From Methylotenera sp. (GTDB lineage Bacteria; Pseudomonadota; Gammaproteobacteria; Burkholderiales; Methylophilaceae), in contig JAUSAG010000035.1 of assembly GCA_030652995.1 (NCBI GenBank), forward strand, positions 170,725 through 234,724: a stretch of 64,000 nt of DNA. Direction: 5' to 3'. This document shows positions 22,460 through 30,931 of the stretch, piece by piece. Within the stretch, counting starts at the first letter, position 1, and each line of letters opens with the position of its first letter. The notes under the pieces are model-generated. The model was not told the DNA's origin and ran no database searches. It saw nothing but the letters and a program-made list of their open reading frames with translations. The position numbers and the translations under genes are program-made.

Positions 22460-23554
22460 ATGGTGCAATCATCGCCTGACCACTTTGCGGGGCTAGAGCA
22501 TTTAGCTACCGCGATTATCCTGCTGGATGATCATCAGCGCGTGGTCTACATGAACCCTGGCGCTGAAATTATTTTTGCCTTTAGTGCCAACCAGGTCATT
22601 GGGCTAAAGATGAACGAGGTGTTTCCAGACTGCGGTATTCTCATGCTCGCTATCAATAACGCCATTTTGCAGCAAAGCCCGTTTCGGGAGCATGAGTTTT
22701 CCATCAGCACGCATCGGCATCATTCTTTTGCTGTCACCTGCACCGTCACCCCCATTGAATCTCCTGCCGCCAGTTTGATTTTAGAATTTCAGCCGATGGA
22801 TGCGCAACTGCGTATCGCGCGTGAAGAACGCATGCTGATTCAACAGCAAGCCAATGCCGAGCTATTGCGCAATTTAGCGCATGAAATCAGAAATCCGCTA
22901 GGTGGCTTGCGCGGTGCCGCGCAACTGCTTGAGCACGAGCTACCGTCACCTAGCCTGCGTGAATATACCCAAGTGATTATTAAAGAAGCTGACAGACTGC
23001 AAATGCTGATGGATAGACTACTTATCCCGCATCGAGTGCCAAAGTACCAACCGACTAACATCCATGAGGTATTGGAACGCGTAAGAAGCCTCTTGCTTGC
23101 TGAATCTCCACAATCGATACTCATCAAGCGTGATTATGATTTAAGCCTACCAGAGCTCATCGGTGACCGTGAAAAACTAATTCAGGCCGTTTTGAACATT
23201 GCACGCAACGCTGTACAAGCCATGCAAACGCATAAAACACCAGCCAGTCAGATCACCTTTAGAACACGTGCTGAACGACAAGTCACACTGGCCAGAAAAC
23301 GTTACCGTGTCGCCATTAAGTTAGAAATTATTGATAATGGGCCTGGTATCCCAGACGACATTCGCGACCGCATATTTTACCCCTTAGTCTCAGGCTCTGA
23401 GGGCGGTTCAGGCTTAGGCTTAACCTTGGCGCAAACTTTTATTACGCAACATCACGGCATGATCGAATGTGAAAGTGAACCAGGCAAAACCTGCTTTACT
23501 ATTTTATTACCCCTAGAAACAACAGCTGTTAAACCAACTGTGAGTAAACCATAA
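22460..23554 (+). CDS. glnL: Nitrogen regulation sensor kinase NtrB
   Basis: NtrB phosphorylates and dephosphorylates NtrC under control of PII. The 364-residue cytosolic protein has a PAS domain (about 8-120). The H-box NLAHEIRNPLGGLRG carries the phospho-accepting H141. The N-box NIARNAVQAM, G1 DNGPGIP, F-box FYPLVSG and G2 GGSGLGLTLA of the ATPase domain follow. No good ribosome binding site precedes the ATG. ntrC follows 64 bp downstream after a small REP-like hairpin. Confidence 0.95.
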   Translation: MVQSSPDHFAGLEHLATAIILLDDHQRVVYMNPGAEIIFAFSANQVIGLKMNEVFPDCGILMLAINNAILQQSPFREHEFSISTHRHHSFAVTCTVTPIESPAASLILEFQPMDAQLRIAREERMLIQQQANAELLRNLAHEIRNPLGGLRGAAQLLEHELPSPSLREYTQVIIKEADRLQMLMDRLLIPHRVPKYQPTNIHEVLERVRSLLLAESPQSILIKRDYDLSLPELIGDREKLIQAVLNIARNAVQAMQTHKTPASQITFRTRAERQVTLARKRYRVAIKLEIIDNGPGIPDDIRDRIFYPLVSGSEGGSGLGLTLAQTFITQHHGMIECESEPGKTCFTILLPLETTAVKPTVSKP

Positions 23555-23560
23555 GGTTTA

Positions 23561-23588
23561 TGTGGAGCGACGACCTCGTCGCTCCTAC
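23561..23588. repeat. REP-like hairpin between ntrB and ntrC
   Basis: GGAGCGACGA-CC-TCGTCGCTCC is a perfect 10-bp stem with a 2-base spacer (23564-23585), flanked by TGT and TACA. The TGTGGAGC...GCTCCTACA layout resembles REP elements mobilised by RAYT transposases. No second copy was noticed in this window. Confidence 0.6.
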
Positions 23589-23618
23589 AAATAATATATA
23601 TAATTTAACGAGAGCCCC

Positions 23619-25016
23619 ATGAAACCAATCTGGATCATCGACGACGACAAATCTATCCGCTGGGTGTTTGAAAAAGCGCTTGCGCGCACAGATTTAGAAT
23701 TTAAAACCTTCTCATCCGTACAAGAAGCGCTAAACGCACTAGAACGCGAACAACCGCAAGTCGTGGTCAGCGACATTCGTATGCCCAACGGCTCGGGTTT
23801 AGATTTTTTAAGCGAAATCAAACGCCAATACCCTGACATTCCCGTCATCATCATGACTGCATATTCAGACCTTGAAAGTGCAGTGGCAGCGTTTCAAGGT
23901 GGAGCATTTGAATACCTAGCAAAACCATTTGACGTTGATCAAGCCATTGATATTATCAAACGCGCGGTGGATGAAAGCACAAGACAAGCCTCTGAAAGTG
24001 CAAATATCATTAGCACAGAAGAAACGCCTGAAATCATCGGCCAAGCGCCCTCAATGCAAGAAGTGTTTAGAGCCATTGGGCGGTTAAGCCGCTCGCACGC
24101 CACCGTCCTCCTCAATGGTGAATCTGGCAGCGGCAAAGAACTGGTCGCGCGCGCACTGCACCGTCATAGCCCACGTGCAGACAAACCATTTATTGCCATT
24201 AACACTGCGGCTATTCCAAAAGACTTACTCGAATCTGAGCTATTTGGTCATGAACGCGGTGCATTTACAGGTGCCGCCGCCTCGCGGCGTGGACGCTTTG
24301 AACAAGCCGACACCGGCACATTGTTTTTAGATGAAATAGGCGACATGCCCGCCGACCTGCAAACACGACTACTGCGCGTACTCAGTGACGGCCAGTTCTA
24401 CCGTGTAGGCGGCCACCAACCAATTAAAGTCAATGTACGCATTATTGCCGCCACCCACCAAGATCTAGAAGAACGCGTTAAAACTGGATTATTTCGTGAA
24501 GACTTATTTCACCGTCTGAACGTCATTAGGCTCCGGCTACCAGCGCTACGAGAGCGCCGAGAAGATATTCCATTATTGATAAAACATTTTCTACAACACA
24601 GCGCTACCGAGCTAGGCGTAGAAACCAAACAACCCTCAGTAGCCGCACTTAAATACCTAAGCGCCGTTAACTGGAGTGGCAATGTACGCCAACTAGAAAA
24701 CGTATGCCACTGGCTAACCGTGATGGCACCAGGTCAAAATATTGACATTGCCGACCTGCCGCCAGAACTGAAACAAGACGCCAGCAATCCCAGTGCAACC
24801 ACCTCGTGGCAAGAAGCCCTTGCCGCTGAAGTGGGCGATGCATTCAATCGTGGAGAACAAAATATACTAGAAACGCGCACACACATATTTGAACGCATCT
24901 TGATTGAAAAAGCACTTGAGCATACCCACGGCCGCCGCATTGAGGCTGCCACTCAACTAGGCATGGGGCGCAATACATTGACAAGAAAAATACAGGAACT
25001 AGGGATAGACGAATAA
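23619..25016 (+). CDS. glnG: Nitrogen regulation response regulator NtrC
   Basis: NtrC activates sigma-54 promoters when phosphorylated. The 465 residues show the receiver domain (acidic pocket D8-D10, phosphorylation site D52 in [12 protein letters not shown]). The AAA+ domain follows with Walker A GESGSGKE, the sigma-54 contact loop GAFTGA, and FLDEIGDMP. The C-terminal Fis-type helix-turn-helix is [23 protein letters not shown]. Its expected sites and a sigma-54 promoter lie upstream of glnA. Confidence 0.98.
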   Translation: MKPIWIIDDDKSIRWVFEKALARTDLEFKTFSSVQEALNALEREQPQVVVSDIRMPNGSGLDFLSEIKRQYPDIPVIIMTAYSDLESAVAAFQGGAFEYLAKPFDVDQAIDIIKRAVDESTRQASESANIISTEETPEIIGQAPSMQEVFRAIGRLSRSHATVLLNGESGSGKELVARALHRHSPRADKPFIAINTAAIPKDLLESELFGHERGAFTGAAASRRGRFEQADTGTLFLDEIGDMPADLQTRLLRVLSDGQFYRVGGHQPIKVNVRIIAATHQDLEERVKTGLFREDLFHRLNVIRLRLPALRERREDIPLLIKHFLQHSATELGVETKQPSVAALKYLSAVNWSGNVRQLENVCHWLTVMAPGQNIDIADLPPELKQDASNPSATTSWQEALAAEVGDAFNRGEQNILETRTHIFERILIEKALEHTHGRRIEAATQLGMGRNTLTRKIQELGIDE

Positions 25017-25076
25017 ATTTTATGCGATAGAAAACGTCAACCAAGCTACTATTTGCCTTATCCTTGGCATGGAATT

Positions 25077-25144
25077 AACGATTGATTCGGCCCGATTAAA
25101 TATCAACTTCCGTGCAGCCTGAGCCATGGGCCGAATCAATCGTT
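25077..25144. repeat. 17-bp perfect inverted repeat after ntrC
   Basis: AACGATTGATTCGGCCC (25077-25093) is repeated in inverse at 25128-25144 with a 34-base spacer. There is no T-run, so it is not a typical terminator. It sits at the left edge of the phage-like remnant and could be an attachment, replication or packaging structure of that element. Confidence 0.7.
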
Positions 25145-25544
25145 TTGTATTTGTCGTGCAAAACGACAGTTTTATTATTGCTGTTCGTTATTAAATGTTT
25201 CAAATTTTAGCGAAACTGGAATGTCGCTACTGCGATGAAGTACTCGCCATTTCAATTTGATTTGTACGATCAGCCTAAAAAATTAAATAGGAATATTTGC
25301 TGCATCGCAAACACGTAATTCAGGCAAATTTAATTCGTGTGCATAACGCGGTGAGCCAGTAGCAGGAAATTTTTGAAATATTCATAGTGCTCATAACGTA
25401 TACTTTAATTGCTTTGGCAAAATTTGACAATAAATAATTTTCGCTTTTTTTGCTTTGCAAAAGTCTCCGGGGCAGGAAATGGAGTCAGGCACGATTATTA
25501 CTCTTTTTTGGCCTTCCTACCCCCTTCGATATCACCTGCCTATT
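25145..25544. other. Non-coding stretch at the left of the phage-like remnant
   Basis: About 400 bp without a convincing gene. It holds one short frame at 25195-25260 (21 residues, with a CRYC motif) that could be the relic of a small phage protein, but nothing supports it beyond the sequence itself. Base composition is more AT-rich than the neighbouring ntrBC. Confidence 0.4.
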
Positions 25545-25558
25545 GCTCAACAAAGATG

Positions 25559-25939
25559 ATGCGTATTTACGAAAAGGGGATGCAACTGGGTTCTAAGTGG
25601 CACCCTTGGGTTCGATGGGAACTCGAGCTTCATAGCGTAGATCGCGTTATTCCTTGGGATGTATTACTTGAGCCTGGCAAATATGTTGCTGGCGCCTATC
25701 CAAATGCAACTGGCTGGATTCAAGAGGAAATGAGCCGTATTCGAACCATTCAAAACACAGCTCAAATTAGTTATGACTATATGACTGCTTGCACATCAAT
25801 TTCTTACGGCAAACATATCAATGTCATGCTAGAAATTGAAGGTTCTGCGGAAAAGGTCATTGAAAAACTTATTCGTGATGGAGTTCCAAAAAGATTAGAC
25901 TTGCCTATTCCTGCAAAAAACGAAGGTTGGGATAAATGA
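25559..25939 (+). pseudogene. Replication initiation factor (Rep_trans family), C-terminal fragment
   Basis: From about 25545 the frame matches the C-terminal half of phage/plasmid Rep_trans replication initiation proteins: MRIYEKGMQLGSKWHPWVRWELELH, then VIPWDVLLEPGKYVAGAYP. The frame extends upstream to 25409, but those residues lack similarity, and the N-terminal part with the catalytic tyrosine region is absent. I read it as a 5'-truncated remnant. The TGA stop overlaps the ATG of the recombinase by 4 bp (ATGA), as in the intact replicase-integrase pairs of filamentous-type prophages. Confidence 0.75.
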
Positions 25940-27165
25940 AAACATTATCCCTTGATGAAGCTTCATCTTTTTTGCGTTTACCTTCGCATGAAATTATTAG
26001 CCAGGTGGAAATGGGTCGCTTACCTGGCGCAAAATTCAATGATGAGCTAATCTTTATTGATATTGATCTGGCTGAGTTTGTGCGCGGCCATTACCGCCCA
26101 ACTACTAACAACACCAGCAATTTACATGATGATTTAACCATAGCGCCAAACAATGCTGTCCTGTTCAAAGACCTTGTTCCGCATATGCTCCGCCTAGAAG
26201 AAAACCGTGTCAGACGTGGTGAACTTACGGCTAAATCCCTAAGAATAACGCATAACAGACTTGATAAATATGTCGCGCCATACTTTAACGACGTGCCTAT
26301 AGGCAATATTGATTATATGACCTTAGATGCCTTCATTGAGGAATTAACCAATGCTGATATCAAGGGCGTGGCTATATCACAATACATTATCATTGTTAGG
26401 AAGGTGCTGAATTACGCATTGCTGACCAATGTCATAAAAAGCTTACCGCAATTCCCACGTATCAAGACCCCTAGGCAGTCTCGTGGCGCATTTACTGTGA
26501 TTGAATATAAACGTCTACTTAAAACAGCTTGGCGTTTGCGTACTCAGCCTTACATGATGCAAAACCGCGCCAAAGAGGTGCATGTAAATGAAGCGACAAC
26601 GATGGATGTGGTGATGCCAAGAGATATGACCCGTTTAATTGGTTTTATGGTCAATAGCTTTATACGGCCTAGTGATTTAAAATTTATTCAACATAAGCAT
26701 ATAGAAATTATCGAGGGTAAATATCGCTATCTGCGCTTATCTCTACCTGAAACAAAGAAACACGATCAACCTATCGTTACCATGACCGCTTGTGTTGGTA
26801 TTTATCAGCGCCTGCTAAAAGATGCTAAGTCTAGAGGTTATGGCAAACCAAATGATTATTTGTTTGTGCCTGAGATGAAGAACCGAGATCATGCCTTGCG
26901 CTATATGGGGTTTTTGTTTATTTGGATTTTAGAAAATGCCAATTTGAAATTTGGTAAAAAAGGACAAAATAGAACCCTATATTGCCTTAGGCATACGGCA
27001 ATCACCTTCCGTTTGCTATATGGTGAAGGCGTTGATCTACTGACATTAGCAAAGAATGCGCGGACTTCTGTCAACATGATTGAAAGGCATTATGCTTCCA
27101 CCTTGAATGGCGAGATGAATATTGGTCTATTGCATAGTAAGCGTGTTAGAAGGTCTAAATTTTAA
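25936..27165 (+). CDS. Tyrosine recombinase with N-terminal HTH-like domain
   Basis: The 409-residue protein is a phage-type integrase. The catalytic residues are R244 (in FIRPSDL), R352 and H353 (in CLRHTAI), and the nucleophile Y386 (in MIERHYAS). Residues 1-50 (LSLDEASSFLRLPSHEIISQVEMGRLPGAKF) look like a MerR/excisionase-type helix-turn-helix fused in front of the SAM-like DNA-binding domain, which is not usual for integrases. It overlaps the Rep fragment by 4 bp. Together they mark an integrated replicon whose other genes are lost. Confidence 0.88.
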   Translation: MKTLSLDEASSFLRLPSHEIISQVEMGRLPGAKFNDELIFIDIDLAEFVRGHYRPTTNNTSNLHDDLTIAPNNAVLFKDLVPHMLRLEENRVRRGELTAKSLRITHNRLDKYVAPYFNDVPIGNIDYMTLDAFIEELTNADIKGVAISQYIIIVRKVLNYALLTNVIKSLPQFPRIKTPRQSRGAFTVIEYKRLLKTAWRLRTQPYMMQNRAKEVHVNEATTMDVVMPRDMTRLIGFMVNSFIRPSDLKFIQHKHIEIIEGKYRYLRLSLPETKKHDQPIVTMTACVGIYQRLLKDAKSRGYGKPNDYLFVPEMKNRDHALRYMGFLFIWILENANLKFGKKGQNRTLYCLRHTAITFRLLYGEGVDLLTLAKNARTSVNMIERHYASTLNGEMNIGLLHSKRVRRSKF

Positions 27166-27218
27166 CAGCCTTTATTCGAGTCAATCTAAAAACATATTCA
27201 CGTTAATCACAGACACAA

Positions 27219-27246
27219 AAAAACGGCACTCGAAAGTGCCGTTTTT
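27219..27246. terminator. Bidirectional terminator between recombinase and porin
   Basis: A 12-bp stem, AAAAACGGCACT paired with AGTGCCGTTTTT, closes a CGAA tetraloop. It is flanked by A- and T-runs and lies 40 bp after the porin stop (minus strand) and 53 bp after the recombinase stop, so it can serve both. Confidence 0.92.
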
Positions 27247-27286
27247 AGCTATTACTTTAAGTACACTGACTTACGTCAGCCTTATC

Positions 27287-28507
27287 CTAGAAGAATAAGA
27301 TTGCGCCTAAAGAGATAGTTTTTGCTTTAGCTTGAGCAGTAGTAGTGCGGTTGTCTAACTCACGCTCTGTTTCTGAGTACTCAGCAACTAAGTTCAGGTG
27401 TTTTGTCAATGGGTGGTAAGCGCCAACTGTCCACATTGAATCTTCAACATCTTTAAATGTTGTTTCTGACGAGTTGCCGTCAAGTGTAGACTCACCGTAT
27501 GAAACGCCTAATTTAGTAGCTACACCTGGAAGTGTGTATGTACCTTGTAAGTACCATTGGTCTGAATCACGTGATTTACCAGTAGCATCAAAACCACCGC
27601 TCAATTGGAATGTTTGACCGATACCATCACCTTTACCGTAGTAACCTGTTAAACCAAAACCAGCAACGTTAACGTTAGCACCGATGTCCATAGCTGTAGC
27701 ACGATCAGCACCAGCTGGACCAGTCAATGATACTTTTTGTGAGATACCAGAAGCCCAAACTTTACCAGACACGTCGCCAGCCCACTCGTATGAAGCTTTA
27801 CCTTCGAATGCTGATTGCCCACCAGCACGTTCTGTACCAGCAGCACCAGCAAATGCAGCTTGTGATTGTGCATTCCACGCTTGTGTCAAACCAACTGTGA
27901 AGCTGAAGCCATTCCAGTTTGGTGATGAGTAAGCTACTTGTGATTTCCAGTCAGCATACATGAAACCTGAACCGATACGACCTAATGTAGTTGTGTTACC
28001 AGCTAATGAACCAGCACCACCACCAACGCCTAGCAATGTCATATCGTTTAGAATCGCATCAGAAGCATAGATACCTAAATCTTTACCTAACTTGATAGAA
28101 CCCCATGATTTGTCACCAAATGTCAAGAATGCTTGACGGTTTTCAGCACGACCACCATCACCGGCGCCGTTGTCTTGAATACCAGCACGTGTTGATGATG
28201 AACCTGGGTTCATGCTGATTGTGAAACCAACGTCTAAATCGTTTTGACGTGTTTTACCAGATACTGATAGGTAGTTTGGTAACAAACCTGTTGTGATATT
28301 GTTTTGTGATGTTTGATCTGCACCTAAACCTAAAGCGCCTGTACCTGCTCCGTTATCACCACTGAATTTTGTATTTGTGTAGTAAGCGTTTACAACGCCG
28401 CCGATGTCTAATGTCCAATCGCCAGCTGGAATAACGATACCAGCGTTAGCGCTTGAAGCTACAGCTACTAAAGCTGAAGCAACTGCTAATTTAATTGTTG
28501 TTTTCAT
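27287..28507 (-). CDS. Outer membrane porin (gram-negative type)
   Basis: The 406-residue precursor has a signal peptide (MKTTIKLAVASALVAVASSANA) and a long, glycine- and aromatic-rich beta-barrel ending in an aromatic residue (SLGAILFF), the BAM recognition signal. The WTLDIGGVVNAYY start of the mature part and YGKGDGIGQTFQLSGG-like strands fit betaproteobacterial porins. The ATG at 28507 was chosen because GGAG lies 7-10 bases upstream; an in-frame ATG at 28519 is less likely. Codon use looks like that of a highly expressed gene. A terminator follows. Confidence 0.9.
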   Translation of the reverse strand: MKTTIKLAVASALVAVASSANAGIVIPAGDWTLDIGGVVNAYYTNTKFSGDNGAGTGALGLGADQTSQNNITTGLLPNYLSVSGKTRQNDLDVGFTISMNPGSSSTRAGIQDNGAGDGGRAENRQAFLTFGDKSWGSIKLGKDLGIYASDAILNDMTLLGVGGGAGSLAGNTTTLGRIGSGFMYADWKSQVAYSSPNWNGFSFTVGLTQAWNAQSQAAFAGAAGTERAGGQSAFEGKASYEWAGDVSGKVWASGISQKVSLTGPAGADRATAMDIGANVNVAGFGLTGYYGKGDGIGQTFQLSGGFDATGKSRDSDQWYLQGTYTLPGVATKLGVSYGESTLDGNSSETTFKDVEDSMWTVGAYHPLTKHLNLVAEYSETERELDNRTTTAQAKAKTISLGAILFF

Positions 28508-28594
28508 ATAAATCTCCATAAAAAAGATATTGCGTTTGTGTGACTTAAGTTTTACCTCTTTTGTTTTTTTGCTAGTGCCGGCAAGCCAGCTTTA

Positions 28595-28622
28595 GTTATA
28601 AACGCAAGAGAAAGTTTGCAAA
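28595..28622 (-). promoter_or_regulatory. Candidate sigma-70 promoter of the porin
   Basis: On the minus strand, TTTGCA (28617-28622) and TATAAC (28595-28600) are separated by 16 bp, 88 bp upstream of the porin ATG. Both boxes deviate from consensus. Confidence 0.35.
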
Positions 28623-28896
28623 CTCTCTCAACTTTCACTACCTAGCAAGGCAAGCTTACAAGGTGTTTCATTAAGAAGGTGTGGCTAATATACCCAACTG
28701 ATTTGGCTGACACAACCTAAAGTTAGCTTTTTTGTCACAATTCTTTACATTTGTTGTAAATTTGCAACATGTGTGTTTGGTAGGGCATTATCGTCACCAT
28801 GTAGAACTGAGCCAAATACACGAGCATTACAGGTTTGATGTGATTCCACCACCTGACGGATTACTTCACGGTGCAAGTTTATGACTTCTGACGGTT
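28623..28896. other. Non-coding region upstream of the porin
   Basis: No gene was seen. A short inverted repeat, TTTACA-N5-TGTAAA, lies at about 28744-28760 and may be an operator. The rest is AT-rich upstream sequence. Confidence 0.4.
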
Positions 28897-29181
28897 TCAA
28901 AGTGGCCACTGCTGTGAACCATGCAACACACGCAATATCTCAACGCGCTTGACCTTTGCTTTAACGCGGTAGATCACCACAAAAGATGTGCGGCTAATCA
29001 CCAGCTCACGTGTTCCTTGCTTTCGTCCAGCTCGGCCTAATTCTGGATAGGTAGATAATTGGCTGACCTGCTGCGCTACAAGGTCGCCATACTCAATGGC
29101 CGCTACTGGATTATTCTGAGCAATATAGTCAAGTTGTGCGTCACGGGTAGAAATTGCCTTTGGTAGCCATTCAACTATCAT
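28897..29181 (-). CDS. RelE/ParE-superfamily toxin
   Basis: The 94-residue protein matches the ParE/RelE fold: WLPKAISTRDAQLDYIAQNNPVAA at the N-terminus, LSTYPELGRAGR in the middle, and TRELVISRTSFVVIYRVKAKVKRVEILRVLHG at the end. ParE-type members poison DNA gyrase, RelE-type members cleave mRNA on the ribosome. The sequence alone does not decide. It overlaps the upstream antitoxin candidate by 4 bp. Confidence 0.88.
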   Translation of the reverse strand: MIVEWLPKAISTRDAQLDYIAQNNPVAAIEYGDLVAQQVSQLSTYPELGRAGRKQGTRELVISRTSFVVIYRVKAKVKRVEILRVLHGSQQWPL

Positions 29182-29657
29182 GCACGGCTTCCAGCTAATT
29201 TAACTAACTCTGCACGTTTTTTAGCCCAGCTCTTATTTGCATCTTCATTGGATACCCATTTAGTATTAGGGTCGTCAGCTTCTACAATGGCCGCTTCTAT
29301 CTCGGCACGAAACCATTTGTCATAGGCGGCGGCTTCATGTGCTCTTGTCATTGCGGCTGAACTGTCTGGCCGTACACGCGTGAGCTTCATACCAGCTGCA
29401 TCGTAATTGACTGCATCCACCTCAAAATGCGCAATGCCCACGCTTTTAAGGTAAGTGACCAGCGTTTCAAACTTCCTGAAGATGCGCACCTGGTGACTAC
29501 GTGACGCGGCTAAAGTACGTTCTGTCATACCGTACTTAACTAATACACCCCAGCCGCCTGTTTGTCCGATAATGTGAGTGCTGCGCACAGCGCCAGCTTC
29601 AGCCAGTCGGGATAGGGTAGTGTGATCGATGGTTTCTGTGTTCATAGTTTTCTCCAT
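29178..29657 (-). CDS. Probable antitoxin partner of the ParE-like toxin
   Basis: This 159-residue protein is not one I recognise. It lies immediately upstream of the toxin gene with a 4-bp ATGA-type overlap, the usual antitoxin position. It is about twice as long as typical ParD or Phd antitoxins. The N-terminal region (about 25-75: GGWGVLVKYGMTERTLAASR) looks folded and may bind DNA. The C-terminal third is helical and charged (SNEDANKSWAKKRAELVKL) and would be the toxin-wrapping segment. Start could be the second Met at codon 5. Confidence 0.6.
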   Translation of the reverse strand: MEKTMNTETIDHTTLSRLAEAGAVRSTHIIGQTGGWGVLVKYGMTERTLAASRSHQVRIFRKFETLVTYLKSVGIAHFEVDAVNYDAAGMKLTRVRPDSSAAMTRAHEAAAYDKWFRAEIEAAIVEADDPNTKWVSNEDANKSWAKKRAELVKLAGSRA

Positions 29658-29746
29658 AGCATGGCGGTGAAAGTAATAGCTATATTATGCGCGTTTAATA
29701 ACTAATTGCAATAATCCAAAATTGTCCATTAGGTCGAAATAGATAA

Positions 29747-29795
29747 AATGGGGTCAGACTCGATTTAGCTTTACCTAATCGAGTCTGACCCCATT
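29747..29795. repeat. 19-bp palindromic repeat, copy A
   Basis: AATGGGGTCAGACTCGATT (29747-29765) and its exact inverse (29777-29795) enclose an 11-base loop. It is the same element as copies B (30252-30304) and C (32123-32173), with the loop in the opposite orientation to B. The GGGGTCAGA core is known from RAYT/REP-type elements of proteobacteria. Confidence 0.85.
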
Positions 29796-29839
29796 ATTTC
29801 TAAATTTACCAAAAACGAGGCCTGGCTGGCCCCATTTTA

Positions 29840-30097
29840 TTAAGCACTCAATTTCTTATCAATCCATATTTTCAGTAGCGACTGGTATGGCACATCTCTT
29901 TTATGCGCCGCAATTTTAAGCCTATCTAGCATGTCAATAGGTAAGCGAACTGAAATGGCGGTATTGCTAGGCTTTAAGTTGGGAAGCCTGACTTTCACAG
30001 ACTTGCTCCAATCCAAATACTCTGTACTATCATGCGTTAACCAAAACGCTTTTTCTTCAGCGTCTGTTGCAAAAACAGGTATCTCTTTAAGATGCTT
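29840..30097 (-). CDS. CopG/BrnA-like antitoxin
   Basis: The 85-residue protein starts at the ATG at 30097 (MKHLKEIPVFATDAEEKAFW). The C-terminal half has the ribbon-helix-helix pattern ISVRLPIDMLDRLKIAAHKRDVPYQSLLKIW, as in BrnA and CopG antitoxins. Its toxin partner, directly upstream, is broken, so the antitoxin now stands alone. An open frame continues upstream without a stop because it runs in phase through the toxin remnant. Confidence 0.8.
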   Translation of the reverse strand, partial: KHLKEIPVFATDAEEKAFWLTHDSTEYLDWSKSVKVRLPNLKPSNTAISVRLPIDMLDRLKIAAHKRDVPYQSLLKIWIDKKLSA

Positions 30098-30240
30098 CAT
30101 AAATAGCACGCTCCTTTTTTGCATATCACGCGCGGAAATCACTCTGATTTTAGAGTTAGCTTTTCTTAATGTGAAAGTGATGTGTAGCCTTCTGCCATCA
30201 TTTGTTTTACCCAAAGCATGATATCTAGGTTCATACTGAC
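30098..30240 (-). pseudogene. BrnT toxin, C-terminal remnant
   Basis: Upstream of the antitoxin ATG and in the same frame, the sequence encodes YEPRYHALGKTNDGRRLHI, then IRVISARDMQKRS. This is the C-terminal third of a BrnT-type RNase toxin. The N-terminal two thirds are missing, and the homology ends about 12 bp from palindromic repeat copy B. No usable start remains except a TTG at 30214. Confidence 0.75.
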
Positions 30241-30251
30241 TGTGCTTGGGT

Positions 30252-30304
30252 AAAATGGGGTCAGACTCGATTAGGTAGAGCTAAATCGAGTCTGACCCCA
30301 TTTT
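30252..30304. repeat. 19-bp palindromic repeat, copy B
   Basis: The same element as copies A and C: arms at 30252-30272 and 30284-30304 (extended to 21 bp here), 11-base loop AGGTAGAGCTA. It lies between the intact TA pair and the truncated BrnT gene. Confidence 0.85.
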
Positions 30305-30312
30305 ATTTTTTG

Positions 30313-30612
30313 CTACAATTCCGCATCATGCACCAATCGACTAGGCTTTTCTATGTACCGACCAGATACAAACTTGTGCAGAATGCTTGCAATTAACGTT
30401 TGATATGGCAAGCCCTCTTCCATAGCGCGCGCTTGTATGTCCATTAAGTCTGGCGACGAAAGACGGATGTTAATGCGCTTTTCTTTAAGGAAAGTAGCTG
30501 TGGCAGCGGCTTTGAATTTTGTGAAATCTGCTTTTGAAGGCGATATTGATTTAAATTCGCCTTGCTCAAATGCATCTAAAAGCTCTTTTTCAAAATGATC
30601 AAGTTTTTTCAT
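30313..30612 (-). CDS. CopG-family antitoxin
   Basis: The 99-residue protein ends in a ribbon-helix-helix-like region: KRINIRLSSPDLMDIQARAMEEGLPYQTLIASILHKFVSG. The N-terminal half is acidic and helical. This is the CopG/BrnA-type antitoxin that pairs with the upstream toxin, whose stop is 3 bp before this start. The toxin-first order matches brnT-brnA operons, in which the antitoxin dimer represses the promoter. Confidence 0.85.
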   Translation of the reverse strand: MKKLDHFEKELLDAFEQGEFKSISPSKADFTKFKAAATATFLKEKRINIRLSSPDLMDIQARAMEEGLPYQTLIASILHKFVSGRYIEKPSRLVHDAEL

Positions 30613-30615
30613 GGT

Positions 30616-30891
30616 CTATTCCTTTAATAAATAATCGCGCGTTGCTTTTCTACTAGGAATCACGGTTTTAAGAAAAAAATACTCTGCCTCTTCAACAAAG
30701 GGAACCAAGTAAACGTAATGCTCAAACGCAACAATAAAAATTAATTGATTTGGATATTTATCCGCACTTGGGTGCTGCAACACATCCAATAGGCCATCCA
30801 CCTCTATAGCCAACACAATCTCCTCAAAAGAGATGCTACGCTCAGTTTTAAGTGTCTCGTTTTTATCGTGATTCCAGCGGAATGGCTTCAT
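30616..30891 (-). CDS. BrnT-like toxin of a CopG-paired module
   Basis: I start the gene at the ATG at 30891 (MKPFRWNHDKNETLKTER), giving 91 residues; an in-frame start at 30930 would overlap the dgt end region and has no similarity. FRWNHDKNETL and SFEEIVLAIEVDGLLDVLQHP resemble the BrnT-type microbial RNase fold. HYVYLVPFVEEAEYFFLKTVIPSRKATRDYL is the conserved tail of this subgroup. It is followed by its CopG antitoxin. Confidence 0.8.
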   Translation of the reverse strand: MKPFRWNHDKNETLKTERSISFEEIVLAIEVDGLLDVLQHPSADKYPNQLIFIVAFEHYVYLVPFVEEAEYFFLKTVIPSRKATRDYLLKE

Positions 30892-30931
30892 GTTTTTGAT
30901 TATATTCAAATGTGTGCCTTTTGTCACCATT

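Noticed and set aside
22371..22496. Short hydrophobic frame (about 41 codons) between the DUF4124 gene and ntrB
   Set aside because: It reads like a membrane helix, but has only a CTG start, no ribosome binding site, and overlaps the ntrB start. Too weak to call a gene.
25409..25558. N-terminal 50 codons of the Rep fragment frame
   Set aside because: They show no similarity to Rep proteins and look like read-through of non-coding sequence. The homologous part begins at about 25545.
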